A stretch of 64,000 bases of DNA from Nocardia bhagyanarayanae (GTDB lineage: Bacteria > Actinomycetota > Actinomycetes > Mycobacteriales > Mycobacteriaceae). Position numbers and translations under genes: made by a program. The stretch covers positions 124,001 through 188,000 of the forward strand of contig NZ_VFPG01000002.1 in assembly GCF_006716565.1 (NCBI RefSeq). Direction: 5' to 3'. The notes below the pieces were generated by a model that searched no databases, had not been told where the DNA came from, and was given only the letters and a program-made list of their open reading frames with translations. Shown piece by piece: positions 57,483-64,000 of the stretch (position 1 is the stretch's first letter; every line of letters begins with the position of its first letter).

Positions 57483-58163
57483 TCAGCGCTCGCTGGCGGT
57501 GCGGGATTCCTTCTCGGCGACAAGCAGATACGCGACCATCAGGCGCTTGAGTTCGGCGACGGCCTCGGCGTGCGACTGCTCGTCCTGGACCGAGAAATTG
57601 AGCATCGAGTACACCACGTGCACGAGGACCTCGGCCATCATGGTGCGCCGGACTCGCGGCGTGCGCGGGGTGAGCGGCCGCAGCATCTGCGAGACGACCT
57701 CGGCGAACTGCTTCTCGTGGATGGCGCCGGTGGCTCGGGTGGACGGCGTGGACTGCATGGCCAGCCACACCTCGCGCCGGGATGGGTCGGTCATCCACAG
57801 GTTGGCCAGGTGGTCGACGAACTGGTTCATGTGCCGCAGCCAATCGAGCGACGGCACCTCGCCGTGGAAGTCGGCCAGTTCCTGGGAAACGGCAACGAGA
57901 TCTTGGCGATTCAGTTCACAGACGATGACGTACTTGTTCGCGAAGAACTGGTACAGCGTGCCGATCGGGACTTCGGCGCGCGCCGCGACCTCTTCACAGG
58001 TGAACGATTCGAAGCCGACCTCGACGAGCAACTCGCGGGAGGCCTGGAGCAGCGCGTCGAACTTGCGTTTGCTGCGTTCCTGAGTCGGCCGCTTGCGCGG
58101 CATCAGCTCTTGCGGATCGTCCTGCAGTTCCAACGCGGGGTCCAGGTGTCGCTTGGACGGCAT
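57483..58163 (-). CDS. fasR: FasR-like TetR-family regulator of fas-acpS
   Basis: 226 residues. A charged N-terminal arm (ALELQDDPQELMPRKRPTQERS) precedes the helix-turn-helix at about 38-85 (FDALLQASRELLVEVGFESFTCEEVAARAEVPIGTLYQFFANKYVI). The ligand domain includes WMTDPSRREVWLAMQSTPSTR. The arm and domain text resemble mycobacterial FasR, the acyl-CoA-responsive activator that binds inverted repeats upstream of fas. ATG 58163 has GGAGG 8 nt upstream; GTG 58190 is an alternative. Its place directly after acpS, convergent, and the repeats at 47276-47435 fit this. Identity is inferred, not proven. Confidence 0.8.
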   Translation of the reverse strand: MPSKRHLDPALELQDDPQELMPRKRPTQERSKRKFDALLQASRELLVEVGFESFTCEEVAARAEVPIGTLYQFFANKYVIVCELNRQDLVAVSQELADFHGEVPSLDWLRHMNQFVDHLANLWMTDPSRREVWLAMQSTPSTRATGAIHEKQFAEVVSQMLRPLTPRTPRVRRTMMAEVLVHVVYSMLNFSVQDEQSHAEAVAELKRLMVAYLLVAEKESRTASER

Positions 58164-58351
58164 CGCCCTGGCCTCCGTGTGTACTTCCACGTATCCAGGC
58201 TAGCGGTACCGACACGCACGCGACACGCGCACTTGGTCAGCGTGTTCAGGTCTGTCACATTTCACGACCCATCCGTGACGGTTGTGGCCGCGAACACTAA
58301 CCAAGCGTGCGTGCATCCGCGGGCACGTTGCCAAGGGTGTTCGCCCACCTC

Positions 58352-58416
58352 GGCGCACCTCCGCCTTCGCTCCGGCGCGTGCGCGGGCTGAGGAAGGACT
58401 TCGTCCGCGTCCGTAG
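58352..58416. repeat. Sixth, dispersed copy of the 10.2-kb tandem repeat
   Basis: Contains CACCTCCGCCTTCGCTCCGG, then GCGTGCGCGGGCTGAGGA and GGACTTCGTCCGCGTCC, the same order of blocks as the units at 10198-10520. It lies in the gap upstream of the membrane protein gene at 58460, close to its promoter region. Confidence 0.75.
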
Positions 58417-58459
58417 GGCGGGGCGATCCGGTCCGGACAGTCACTGGGAAGGCGTATCT

Positions 58460-59728
58460 GTGGTAGCTCGATCTGTGGTAACTCTCGGCGTTTCCACCGA
58501 ACGTGGCGCCGTGCACGCGGTAGCGCTCGCCGACACCGGCGAGAAGCTCGTGGAGCGCGTGCTGGTTCACCGGGTGGCGAAGACGCACGGCGACAACAAG
58601 GCGGATGTGGCGGCAGCGGTCCAGGCCGCGATGGACTACGTCGCCGCGGAGGTCGGACAGGGACGGGAGATCGCGGGCGCCGCGGTCGCGTACCGCGATG
58701 CCGCCGAGCGGCGGGCCATCGTGACCCGGCTCGCGTCCGGACCGTGGCGCACCGCATCGCTGCTCTCGACGAAATCCGCGCACCTGAGCGCGGCGGGCGC
58801 GATGACCTGGCTCGGCGAGTTCGACGACCTGCTCGTCTGCGAGGCCGTTCCCGGCTACCAGGCGTTCACGCTGGTCGACAAGGGCCGCGATCGGGTGCTC
58901 GCGGCGGTCGCGCAGACCGGCGGCATCAACGAGGCGTCGCTCGGCGCCGCGGTGACGGCCGCGTGGGACCAGTTCGAAGCGGCCGCCGTCCGCCCCGACG
59001 GGGTCGTGTTGATCGGTTCCGCCGCGGACGAACCGGCGGTGCGCGAGGCCGTTGATCGCTTCGGTGCGCCCGTGCTGCCCTGCAAGATCGCGTCGTCGGC
59101 CGCGGCCATCGGCGCCGCGCTGTTCGCCATGGCCGACGTGCCGGAAGTGGTGGACACCGTCGAAGAGCCGCGCGGCAGCCGGAGCTCGTCGGCGCTGTTC
59201 GTGGCGGCCAGCGTGGTCGCGGCCGGTCTGGTCGTCGGTGGTGTCTACACGGTCGGCGACTACTCCATTCGGTCGGTCGTCGCCGACTCGCGGAACACCG
59301 CCGACGCGCACGTGGTCCCCGGTACCGGGTCGCCAAGCGGGATGGCCGTTGGCTCGTCGGTGCAGCCGGAGATCATCGCGAGCGAAGACAAAGGTGCGGC
59401 GTCGGTTCCGCGGCAGTCGCCCGCGGTCACCGCGGGCATGCCCGCCGTCGCACCGCAGCAAGTGGTGCAGCGCTGGGGCAGCGGCCGGCAAGGTCCGTTG
59501 ACGCTGGAGGAGTCCGAGGAGCTGCAGGAGTCCGACACCGCCGCCGCGTCGGTCGTACCCGGCACCGGCGTCCCGTCCACCACCAAGGTCGGCGCGCCCA
59601 ACGACGTCATGTTGTTCCCGGGCGAGGCGCCGCCGCCCCCTGCCTTCACCCCGGAGTCCTACGAGTGGTGGGACAACCATTTGCGCTTGCTCGCGCAGTG
59701 GGCCTCGCAGCAGCTGTCGGAGGCCTGA
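58460..59728 (+). CDS. Actin/Hsp70-fold-like membrane protein, function unknown
   Basis: 422 residues. Residues 1-225 look like an actin-type ATPase fold: a first strand pair VVTLGVSTERGAVHAVALAD, then GDNKADVAAAVQAAMDYV, and VVLIGSAADEPAVREAVDRFGAPVLPCKIASSAAAIGAAL, which resembles the second phosphate/adenosine region of DnaK/FtsA-like proteins. One membrane helix (SALFVAASVVAAGLVVGGVY, about 238-257) is followed by a Pro/Thr/Gly-rich, low-complexity extracytoplasmic tail with a Trp-rich end. GTG 58460 has GGAAGG upstream. Nucleotide binding is not proven. It ends in a very strong terminator. Confidence 0.6.
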   Translation: MVARSVVTLGVSTERGAVHAVALADTGEKLVERVLVHRVAKTHGDNKADVAAAVQAAMDYVAAEVGQGREIAGAAVAYRDAAERRAIVTRLASGPWRTASLLSTKSAHLSAAGAMTWLGEFDDLLVCEAVPGYQAFTLVDKGRDRVLAAVAQTGGINEASLGAAVTAAWDQFEAAAVRPDGVVLIGSAADEPAVREAVDRFGAPVLPCKIASSAAAIGAALFAMADVPEVVDTVEEPRGSRSSSALFVAASVVAAGLVVGGVYTVGDYSIRSVVADSRNTADAHVVPGTGSPSGMAVGSSVQPEIIASEDKGAASVPRQSPAVTAGMPAVAPQQVVQRWGSGRQGPLTLEESEELQESDTAAASVVPGTGVPSTTKVGAPNDVMLFPGEAPPPPAFTPESYEWWDNHLRLLAQWASQQLSEA

Positions 59729-59737
59729 CACAGAGCA

Positions 59738-59774
59738 CGAAAGGCCCGGCGCCGCATCGGCGCCGGGCCTTTCG
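59738..59774. terminator. Strong bidirectional terminator
   Basis: Perfect 16-bp stem (59738-59753 with 59759-59774), loop GCATC, with a TTT tract on each side within the arms. Serves the membrane protein gene and the convergent ABC permease gene. Confidence 0.85.
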
Positions 59775-59828
59775 CCTGTTCTGCGCAACCCCCACGTCCG
59801 GTTCGGCCGCGGTCGGGTCGGTCCCGGA

Positions 59829-60638
59829 TCAGTTGCGGGTGCGGCGCCGGAAGAGCGCGCCCGCCGCGACGTAACCGACCACCGCGATGCCCGCGCACCA
59901 CAGCACCGCGAGCAGGGCGCTGTCACCGATGGGCGTTCCCATCAACAGACCGCGCATCGTCTCGATCACCGGCGTCACCGGCTGGTTCTCGGCGAACCGG
60001 TGCAACCAGCTCGGCATCGACTCGGTCGGCACGAACGCGCTGCTGACGTAGGGCAGGAACATGAAGAAGAAGGTGAAACCGTTGGCCGCCTCCGGGTTTC
60101 GCGCGACCAGGCCGAGAGCGGCCGACAGCCAGGACAGCGCGAGCACGTACATGGCGATCACCCCGAGCGCGCCGAGCCAGCGCAGCGGTTCGGTGGTCGG
60201 GCGGAAGCCCAGCGCGACGGCGACCACGATGACGAGTCCGGTGGTGATCAGGTTGCGGATCAGGCTCTCGGCCACATGCCCGGTCAGCACCGCGGACCGC
60301 GCGATGGCCATGGTGCGGAACCGATCGATGATGCCCTCGGCCAAGTCGGTCGAGATGCTGACGGCGGTGGTCGAGGCGCCGAAACCCGCGCACAGCAGGA
60401 TGATTCCGGGCACCACGTAGTCGATGTAGGCGCCGGGGCCGACGTCCATCGCGCCGCCGAAGACGTAGACGAACATCAGCAGGATCATGACCGGCAGCGC
60501 GATCGTCATGATCATGGTGTCGGGACTGCGCAGCGTGTGCCGCAGGTTGCGGTCCAGCATGGTGCCGGAGTCCTGGACGGTGCGCAGCGCGCGGAGGGCC
60601 GGGGAGGGGGTCGTCATCGTCGTTGTCTCGTTTCTCAT
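59829..60638 (-). CDS. ABC-2 type permease (DrrB-like)
   Basis: 269 residues, six hydrophobic segments with the ABC-2 pattern (MIMTIALPVMILLMFVYVFGG first, then YIDYVVPGIILLCAGFG; LAEGIIDRFRTMAIAR coupling loop near 110; FTFFFMFLPYVSSAFVP near 185). ATG 60638 overlaps the ATPase stop by 4 bp (ATGA), so the two are translated together. It exports a hydrophobic compound or drug as the membrane part of a DrrAB-type pump; substrate unknown. Confidence 0.9.
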   Translation of the reverse strand: MRNETTTMTTPSPALRALRTVQDSGTMLDRNLRHTLRSPDTMIMTIALPVMILLMFVYVFGGAMDVGPGAYIDYVVPGIILLCAGFGASTTAVSISTDLAEGIIDRFRTMAIARSAVLTGHVAESLIRNLITTGLVIVVAVALGFRPTTEPLRWLGALGVIAMYVLALSWLSAALGLVARNPEAANGFTFFFMFLPYVSSAFVPTESMPSWLHRFAENQPVTPVIETMRGLLMGTPIGDSALLAVLWCAGIAVVGYVAAGALFRRRTRN

Positions 60639-61609
60639 GCGGCCGATTCGGTGCGGCCTTGGTGGCCGGTCAAGGCGAAGAAGACGTCGTCGAGGTCGGG
60701 GGTGTGCACGGTCAGCCGCTCGACGGCGATGTCCAACTCGGCGAACCGGTCGAGCAGGCGCTTCACCTCGGCCGCGCTGCCGTCCGACGGCATCTGGAGG
60801 GTCAGCTGTTCCGGGTCCATCTGGCTGCCCGCCGTGGGGACGGCGCGATCGTCGACGGCGCGGGCGGCGGCCGCGAGCAGGTGCCGGTCGGCGAAACGGA
60901 GCCGGATGTGTCCGCCGGGGGCGAGGCGCTTGAGCTTCTCGGGCGTGCCTTCTGCGACGATGCGCCCGCCGTCGAGCACGGCGATGCGGTCGGCGAGCTG
61001 GTCGGCCTCCTCCAGATACTGCGTGGTGAGGAAGATCGTCGCGCCGTCGTCGGCGAGTTCCTGGATGGCCGACCACAAGTCGCGGCGGCTGCGCGGGTCG
61101 AGGCCGGTGGTCGGTTCGTCCAGGAAGACGATGCGCGGTCTGCCCATCAGGCTCATCGCGAGATCGAGGCGGCGGCGCATGCCGCCGGAGTAGGTGTCGA
61201 CCGGCCGATCGGCGGCGTCGGTGAGGTCGAAACGTTCGAGCAGGGTGGCGGTCCGGCGGCGCGTCTCGGCCGCGCCGAGGTGTAGCAGTTTGCCGGTGAG
61301 GCGCAGGTTCTCGGTGCCGGTCAGCACGCCGTCGACGGCCGCGTACTGGCCGGTGACGCCGATCAGCCCGCGGACGACGTCCGGCTCGCCCGCCAGATCG
61401 TGCCCGAAGACGCGGGCCTCGCCGCGATCCGGCGTGCTCAGCGTGGCCAGGATGCGCACCAGGGTGGTCTTGCCCGCGCCGTTCGGCCCGAGCAGCGAGA
61501 AGACCGTTCCCGCGGCGACATTCAGATCGATGTCGGCGAGCACGGTGTGCGTGCCGAAGGACTTGCCGAGCCCGTGCACCGCGAGTGCGGGGGGTGGTTC
61601 GGGGGACAT
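60635..61609 (-). CDS. ABC transporter ATPase (DrrA-like)
   Basis: 324 residues, the DrrA length. Walker A GPNGAGKTT near residue 41, signature YSGGMRRRL near 140, Walker B RIVFLDEPTTGLD near 158, and the C-terminal DDVFFALTGH element of the daunorubicin-resistance subfamily. GGAG lies upstream of ATG 61609. Divergent from a TetR gene with two operators in the gap, so the pump is probably drug- or ligand-induced. With the permease it forms a half-transporter pair. Confidence 0.93.
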   Translation of the reverse strand: MSPEPPPALAVHGLGKSFGTHTVLADIDLNVAAGTVFSLLGPNGAGKTTLVRILATLSTPDRGEARVFGHDLAGEPDVVRGLIGVTGQYAAVDGVLTGTENLRLTGKLLHLGAAETRRRTATLLERFDLTDAADRPVDTYSGGMRRRLDLAMSLMGRPRIVFLDEPTTGLDPRSRRDLWSAIQELADDGATIFLTTQYLEEADQLADRIAVLDGGRIVAEGTPEKLKRLAPGGHIRLRFADRHLLAAAARAVDDRAVPTAGSQMDPEQLTLQMPSDGSAAEVKRLLDRFAELDIAVERLTVHTPDLDDVFFALTGHQGRTESAA

Positions 61610-61629
61610 GGGAGCTCCGATCCGGAAAC

Positions 61630-61646
61630 TGTTTATGGAATAAACA
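61630..61646. promoter_or_regulatory. TetR operator A, TGTTTAT-GGA-ATAAACA
   Basis: Perfect 7-bp arms, AT-rich in a GC-rich region, 21 bp upstream of the ABC ATPase start in the divergent gap. Confidence 0.7.
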
Positions 61647-61647
61647 C

Positions 61648-61664
61648 AGTTTATAGAGTAAACA
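61648..61664. promoter_or_regulatory. TetR operator B, AGTTTAT-AGA-GTAAACA
   Basis: Same size and pattern as operator A with two mismatched positions in the arms, its centre 18 bp further on. Two sites side by side suggest binding of two dimers. Confidence 0.65.
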
Positions 61665-61736
61665 GTTCATGGGCGCAAGAGATGACGGGCGGAGCGAGGC
61701 TTAAGGTCGAGGCGAGCGAAGGAGGCTGAAGGGCAG

Positions 61737-62468
61737 ATGACGACGTCGGACGAGGCGGCGCTACCGAAGTCGGTGGAACTGTTGTGGCGGCTCGATCAGC
61801 CGGGCGGCCGCGGCCCCAAACGCGGGCTGACGCTGGACCAGATCCTGGAGGCCGCGATCGAGGTGGCCGACGCGGAGGGTTACGCGGCGCTGTCGATGAA
61901 CCGGGTGGCCCAGCAGCTCGGCTTCACCGCGATGTCGCTCTACCGGTACGTCGACAGCAAGAACACCCTGGTCGAGCTGCTGCTGGATCGGGTGATCGGC
62001 GAGCCGCCGCACATCCCGCCCGGCACGCCGTGGCGGACGGGGCTGGAGTACTGGGCCCGTAGCGAATTCGAGGTGGTCGGGCGGCATCCGTGGTGGCTCG
62101 ACATCCCGCTCAAGGCGCCGCCGATGGGGCCGAACAACATGGCCTGGCTCGAGGCCGGACTCGCGACGCTCGCCGACACCGCGGTGCCCGAGCCGGTGCG
62201 GCTGCAACTGGTGATGAACCTGTCGCTCTACGTCATCGGCAGGCGCTGGGCGGCGAGCAATGTGGTCGGCGGGGCGGATGGCGAGCAGGACTTCACAGCG
62301 GCGCTGCGGCGCGTGCTCGATCCGCAGCGCTTTCCCGCGGTACTCTCCGCCCTCGCCCACAGTGCCTTCGACCAGGACGACATCGACTGGGAGAAGGCGG
62401 ATTTCGAGTTCGGCTTGGCGCGGATGCTGGACGGCTACGAGAGCCTCGTCCGCTCCTTCGAGAGCTGA
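61737..62468 (+). CDS. TetR-family regulator of the ABC exporter
   Basis: 243 residues. Helix-turn-helix near residues 34-80 (DQILEAAIEVADAEGY, ALSMNRVAQQLGFTAMSLYRYVDSKNTL). The C-terminal domain has the WWLDIPLKAPPMGPNNMAWLEAGL stretch seen in TetR proteins paired with DrrAB pumps. Purine-rich upstream (GGAGGCTGAAGGG). It likely represses the divergent exporter through operators A and B; ligand unknown. Convergent with bcp, 3 bp apart. Confidence 0.92.
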   Translation: MTTSDEAALPKSVELLWRLDQPGGRGPKRGLTLDQILEAAIEVADAEGYAALSMNRVAQQLGFTAMSLYRYVDSKNTLVELLLDRVIGEPPHIPPGTPWRTGLEYWARSEFEVVGRHPWWLDIPLKAPPMGPNNMAWLEAGLATLADTAVPEPVRLQLVMNLSLYVIGRRWAASNVVGGADGEQDFTAALRRVLDPQRFPAVLSALAHSAFDQDDIDWEKADFEFGLARMLDGYESLVRSFES

Positions 62469-62471
62469 CGG

Positions 62472-62942
62472 TCAGACCGACAGGTCACGGCGCAGCTTGG
62501 CGACGTGGCCGGTGGCGCGCACGTTGTACTGCGCGACCTCGATCTTGCCCTGCTCGTCCACCAGGAAGGTGGAGCGGATGACGCCGGTGACGGTCTTGCC
62601 GTACATCGTCTTCTCGCCGAAGGCGCCCCACGCGGTGAGCACCGCGCGGTCCGGATCGGACAGCAGCGGGAAGGTCAGTCCTTCGGCGTCGCGGAACTTG
62701 GTCAGCTTGGCGGGTTTGTCCGGCGAGATGCCGAGGACGTCGATGCCCGCCTCGTTCAGTTCGGCGAGGTTGTCGCGGAAATCGCAGGCCTGCTTGGTGC
62801 AGCCGGGCGTGCTCGCGGCGGGGTAGAAGTAGACGATCACCTTGCGGCCGCGATAGTCGGCGAGCGAGACGTCCTTGCCGTCGGCATCGGGCAGCGTGAA
62901 CGCGGGGGCGGTATCGCCGGGGGAGAGTCGTTGGTTGGTCAC
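62472..62942 (-). CDS. bcp: Thioredoxin-dependent thiol peroxidase (peroxiredoxin Q/Bcp)
   Basis: 156 residues. Peroxidatic site FYPAASTPGCTKQACDF near residue 42: Cys followed five residues later by the resolving Cys, as in atypical 2-Cys Bcp. VTGVIRSTFLVDEQGKI near 115 is also conserved. It removes hydroperoxides in the cytoplasm. GTG 62942 is chosen by length and the TNQRLSPGDTAPAFTLPDADG N-terminus; GTG 62951 is an alternative. Divergent from the DUF3618 gene. Confidence 0.93.
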   Translation of the reverse strand: MTNQRLSPGDTAPAFTLPDADGKDVSLADYRGRKVIVYFYPAASTPGCTKQACDFRDNLAELNEAGIDVLGISPDKPAKLTKFRDAEGLTFPLLSDPDRAVLTAWGAFGEKTMYGKTVTGVIRSTFLVDEQGKIEVAQYNVRATGHVAKLRRDLSV

Positions 62943-63080
62943 GTCCTGCACGGTAACCGAACGCCCTTCGGCCGGACGGATACACTCGTCCGCGAGCCCT
63001 GGTGACTCGCGAACGGCCGGTGGGAACGGTCCCCGGCCCGGTTCGCGCCCGGCGGCACGCCCATCGACAGGAGGACATAC

Positions 63081-63302
63081 GTGGCGAAGGACACCGAGCG
63101 GATCGAGCGGGAGATCGAGGCTGCCCGCACCCGGCTGGCGAGCACTCTGGACGAGATCGCCGTGCGCGCCGATCCGCAGCGGATCGCGGACGACACCAAG
63201 AGCATTGTCGTCGCCAAGCTGAACGAACCCAAGGTCAAGTACAGCCTGATCGGCGCAGGCGCGCTGGTCGTCGGCCTGGTGCTGGTGAAGCTCTTCCGCT
63301 GA
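63081..63302 (+). CDS. DUF3618 small membrane protein
   Basis: 73 residues. A charged helical N-terminus (RIEREIEAARTRLASTLDEIAVRADPQ, the DUF3618 signature) and one C-terminal membrane helix (YSLIGAGALVVGLVLVKLF). AGGAGG lies 7 nt before GTG 63081. Single gene with its own terminator. Family function unknown; conserved in mycolate bacteria next to bcp. Confidence 0.9.
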   Translation: MAKDTERIEREIEAARTRLASTLDEIAVRADPQRIADDTKSIVVAKLNEPKVKYSLIGAGALVVGLVLVKLFR

Positions 63303-63314
63303 GTTTCCCGGCAG

Positions 63315-63358
63315 ACGAGAACACCCGGTGCGGCACTGCCACACCGGGTGTTTCTCGT
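63315..63358. terminator. Terminator between DUF3618 and excalibur genes
   Basis: Stem ACACCCGGTG/CACCGGGTGT (63321-63330 with 63342-63351) extended by ACGAGA/TCTCGT (63315-63320 with 63353-63358). Shared by the two convergent genes. Confidence 0.8.
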
Positions 63359-63369
63359 TATCGGCGGTA

Positions 63370-63666
63370 TCAGACCGTCGGGCAGGCGAATCCGTCGCCG
63401 TCGGGGTCCAGGTGCGGGCCGAAGCCCGGCTCGCCACGGAAGATCGGGGCGCGACCCGCCGCGCGGGCGTCGTCGCAGTTGGCGAAGGCGCCACCGGCCG
63501 AGCCGGTCTGGGACACGCCCGCCGAACCGGTCGCGGCGGAACCGGTGTCGATGGCGGAGGAGCCGGTTCCGGAGGAACCGGTCGGGGCGGCGGCCAAGGC
63601 GGCGGGCGCCGCGAGGATGGTCAGTCCAGCGACGGCGGCGCTGACGGTAAGCCGGCGAACGTTCAT
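63370..63666 (-). CDS. Secreted excalibur calcium-binding domain protein
   Basis: 98 residues. Signal peptide MNVRRLTVSAAVAGLTILAA with cleavage near ALAAA (residue 27), a Gly/Ser/Thr-rich linker (30-60) and a C-terminal excalibur domain: [19 protein letters not shown], then LDPDGDGFACP with the DxDxDGxxC calcium loop and two Cys. Extracellular; function unknown. AGAGGA lies upstream of ATG 63666; an earlier start would precede the signal peptide. Confidence 0.9.
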   Translation of the reverse strand: MNVRRLTVSAAVAGLTILAAPAALAAAPTGSSGTGSSAIDTGSAATGSAGVSQTGSAGGAFANCDDARAAGRAPIFRGEPGFGPHLDPDGDGFACPTV

Positions 63667-63800
63667 GTATTCCTCTGTGTGTGCTGCGGTGGATGGGCGC
63701 CTCGACGAGCGACGCCGCACCCACTGTTGCGAGGGGCCGCCCAGTTGTCAACCGCGCGTCACCCGAATTAGGGCCATTAGGGGCTATAGGGAAGCCCGGT

Positions 63801-64000
63801 TCAGCGCGTCGGACGGGTGCCGGAGAGGTGTTCTGCCGGAATGTTGCCCATCCGTCCCGACTGGAAGTCCTCTATCGCCTGGATGATCTCCGCGCGGCTG
63901 TTCATGACGAAGGGGCCGTATTGGACGACGGGTTCGCGGATCGGTTGCCCGCCGAGCAGTAGCACCTCGAGATCGCCGGTGTGATCGTGCTGCTTCGAAT
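63801..64000 (-). CDS. Pirin-family protein, C-terminal part only
   Basis: Only the last 66 codons lie in the window. LLLGGQPIREPVVQYGPFVM and NSRAEIIQAIEDFQSGRMGNIP are the typical end of the pirin C-terminal cupin. The metal-binding N-terminal cupin is outside. Pirins are quercetinase- or redox-linked cupins; the specific role is unknown. 134 bp separate it from the excalibur gene start. Confidence 0.85.
   Translation of the reverse strand, partial: SKQHDHTGDLEVLLLGGQPIREPVVQYGPFVMNSRAEIIQAIEDFQSGRMGNIPAEHLSGTRPTR

Overview
High-GC actinobacterial chromosome, most likely Nocardia or a close mycolate-forming relative. The reasons are a single-chain type I fatty acid synthase followed by acpS with a FasR-like regulator beside them, many GTG/TTG and apparently leaderless starts, TetR-rich gene content, and a very large NRPS. 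Species cannot be set from the sequence alone.

Left part (1-10.2 kb): a truncated LAL-type LuxR regulator (-), a 32-residue peptide gene with a strong terminator, a lone GAF protein, a gene-free stretch rich in nested inverted repeats, a GNAT acetyltransferase, an M3 oligopeptidase, a TerD-domain protein fused to a PD-(D/E)XK-like nuclease domain, a BASS-type transporter, a small secreted protein and a class I glutamine amidotransferase. Right after the latter lie five tandem copies of a 61-70 bp repeat; a sixth copy sits 48 kb away.

NRPS (11-27.3 kb): one gene for a 5451-residue four-module synthetase, A-T-E / C-(half C)-A-T-E / C-(half C)-A-T / C-A-T-TE. It has no tailoring genes or MbtH partner nearby. 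Two modules carry an extra orphan C-terminal lobe of a condensation domain.

Middle (27.4-46.1 kb): small secreted and hypothetical genes, a decayed amidohydrolase, a class II glutamine amidotransferase, an ArsR regulator divergent from a cbiM(N)QO nickel/cobalt importer, two TetR regulators with visible operators or promoters, and a tightly coupled acyl-CoA dehydrogenase/SDR/phosphotransferase/quinone oxidoreductase/HAD operon that resembles 4-hydroxyacyl-CoA catabolism. A secreted lipase, ferredoxin FdxA, a SUKH protein and a 3-hydroxybutyryl-CoA dehydrogenase follow. Near 46.5 kb two divergent genes (PEBP and GntR) both lost their 5' ends in one deletion.

Right part (47-64 kb): tRNA-Leu(UAG), three inverted repeats upstream of fas (probable FasR operators), fas, acpS and a convergent fasR-like gene. 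Then come an actin-fold membrane protein, a DrrAB-like ABC exporter divergent from a TetR gene with two tandem operators, bcp, a DUF3618 protein, an excalibur protein and a partial pirin. No CRISPR array, phage or insertion sequence was recognised.
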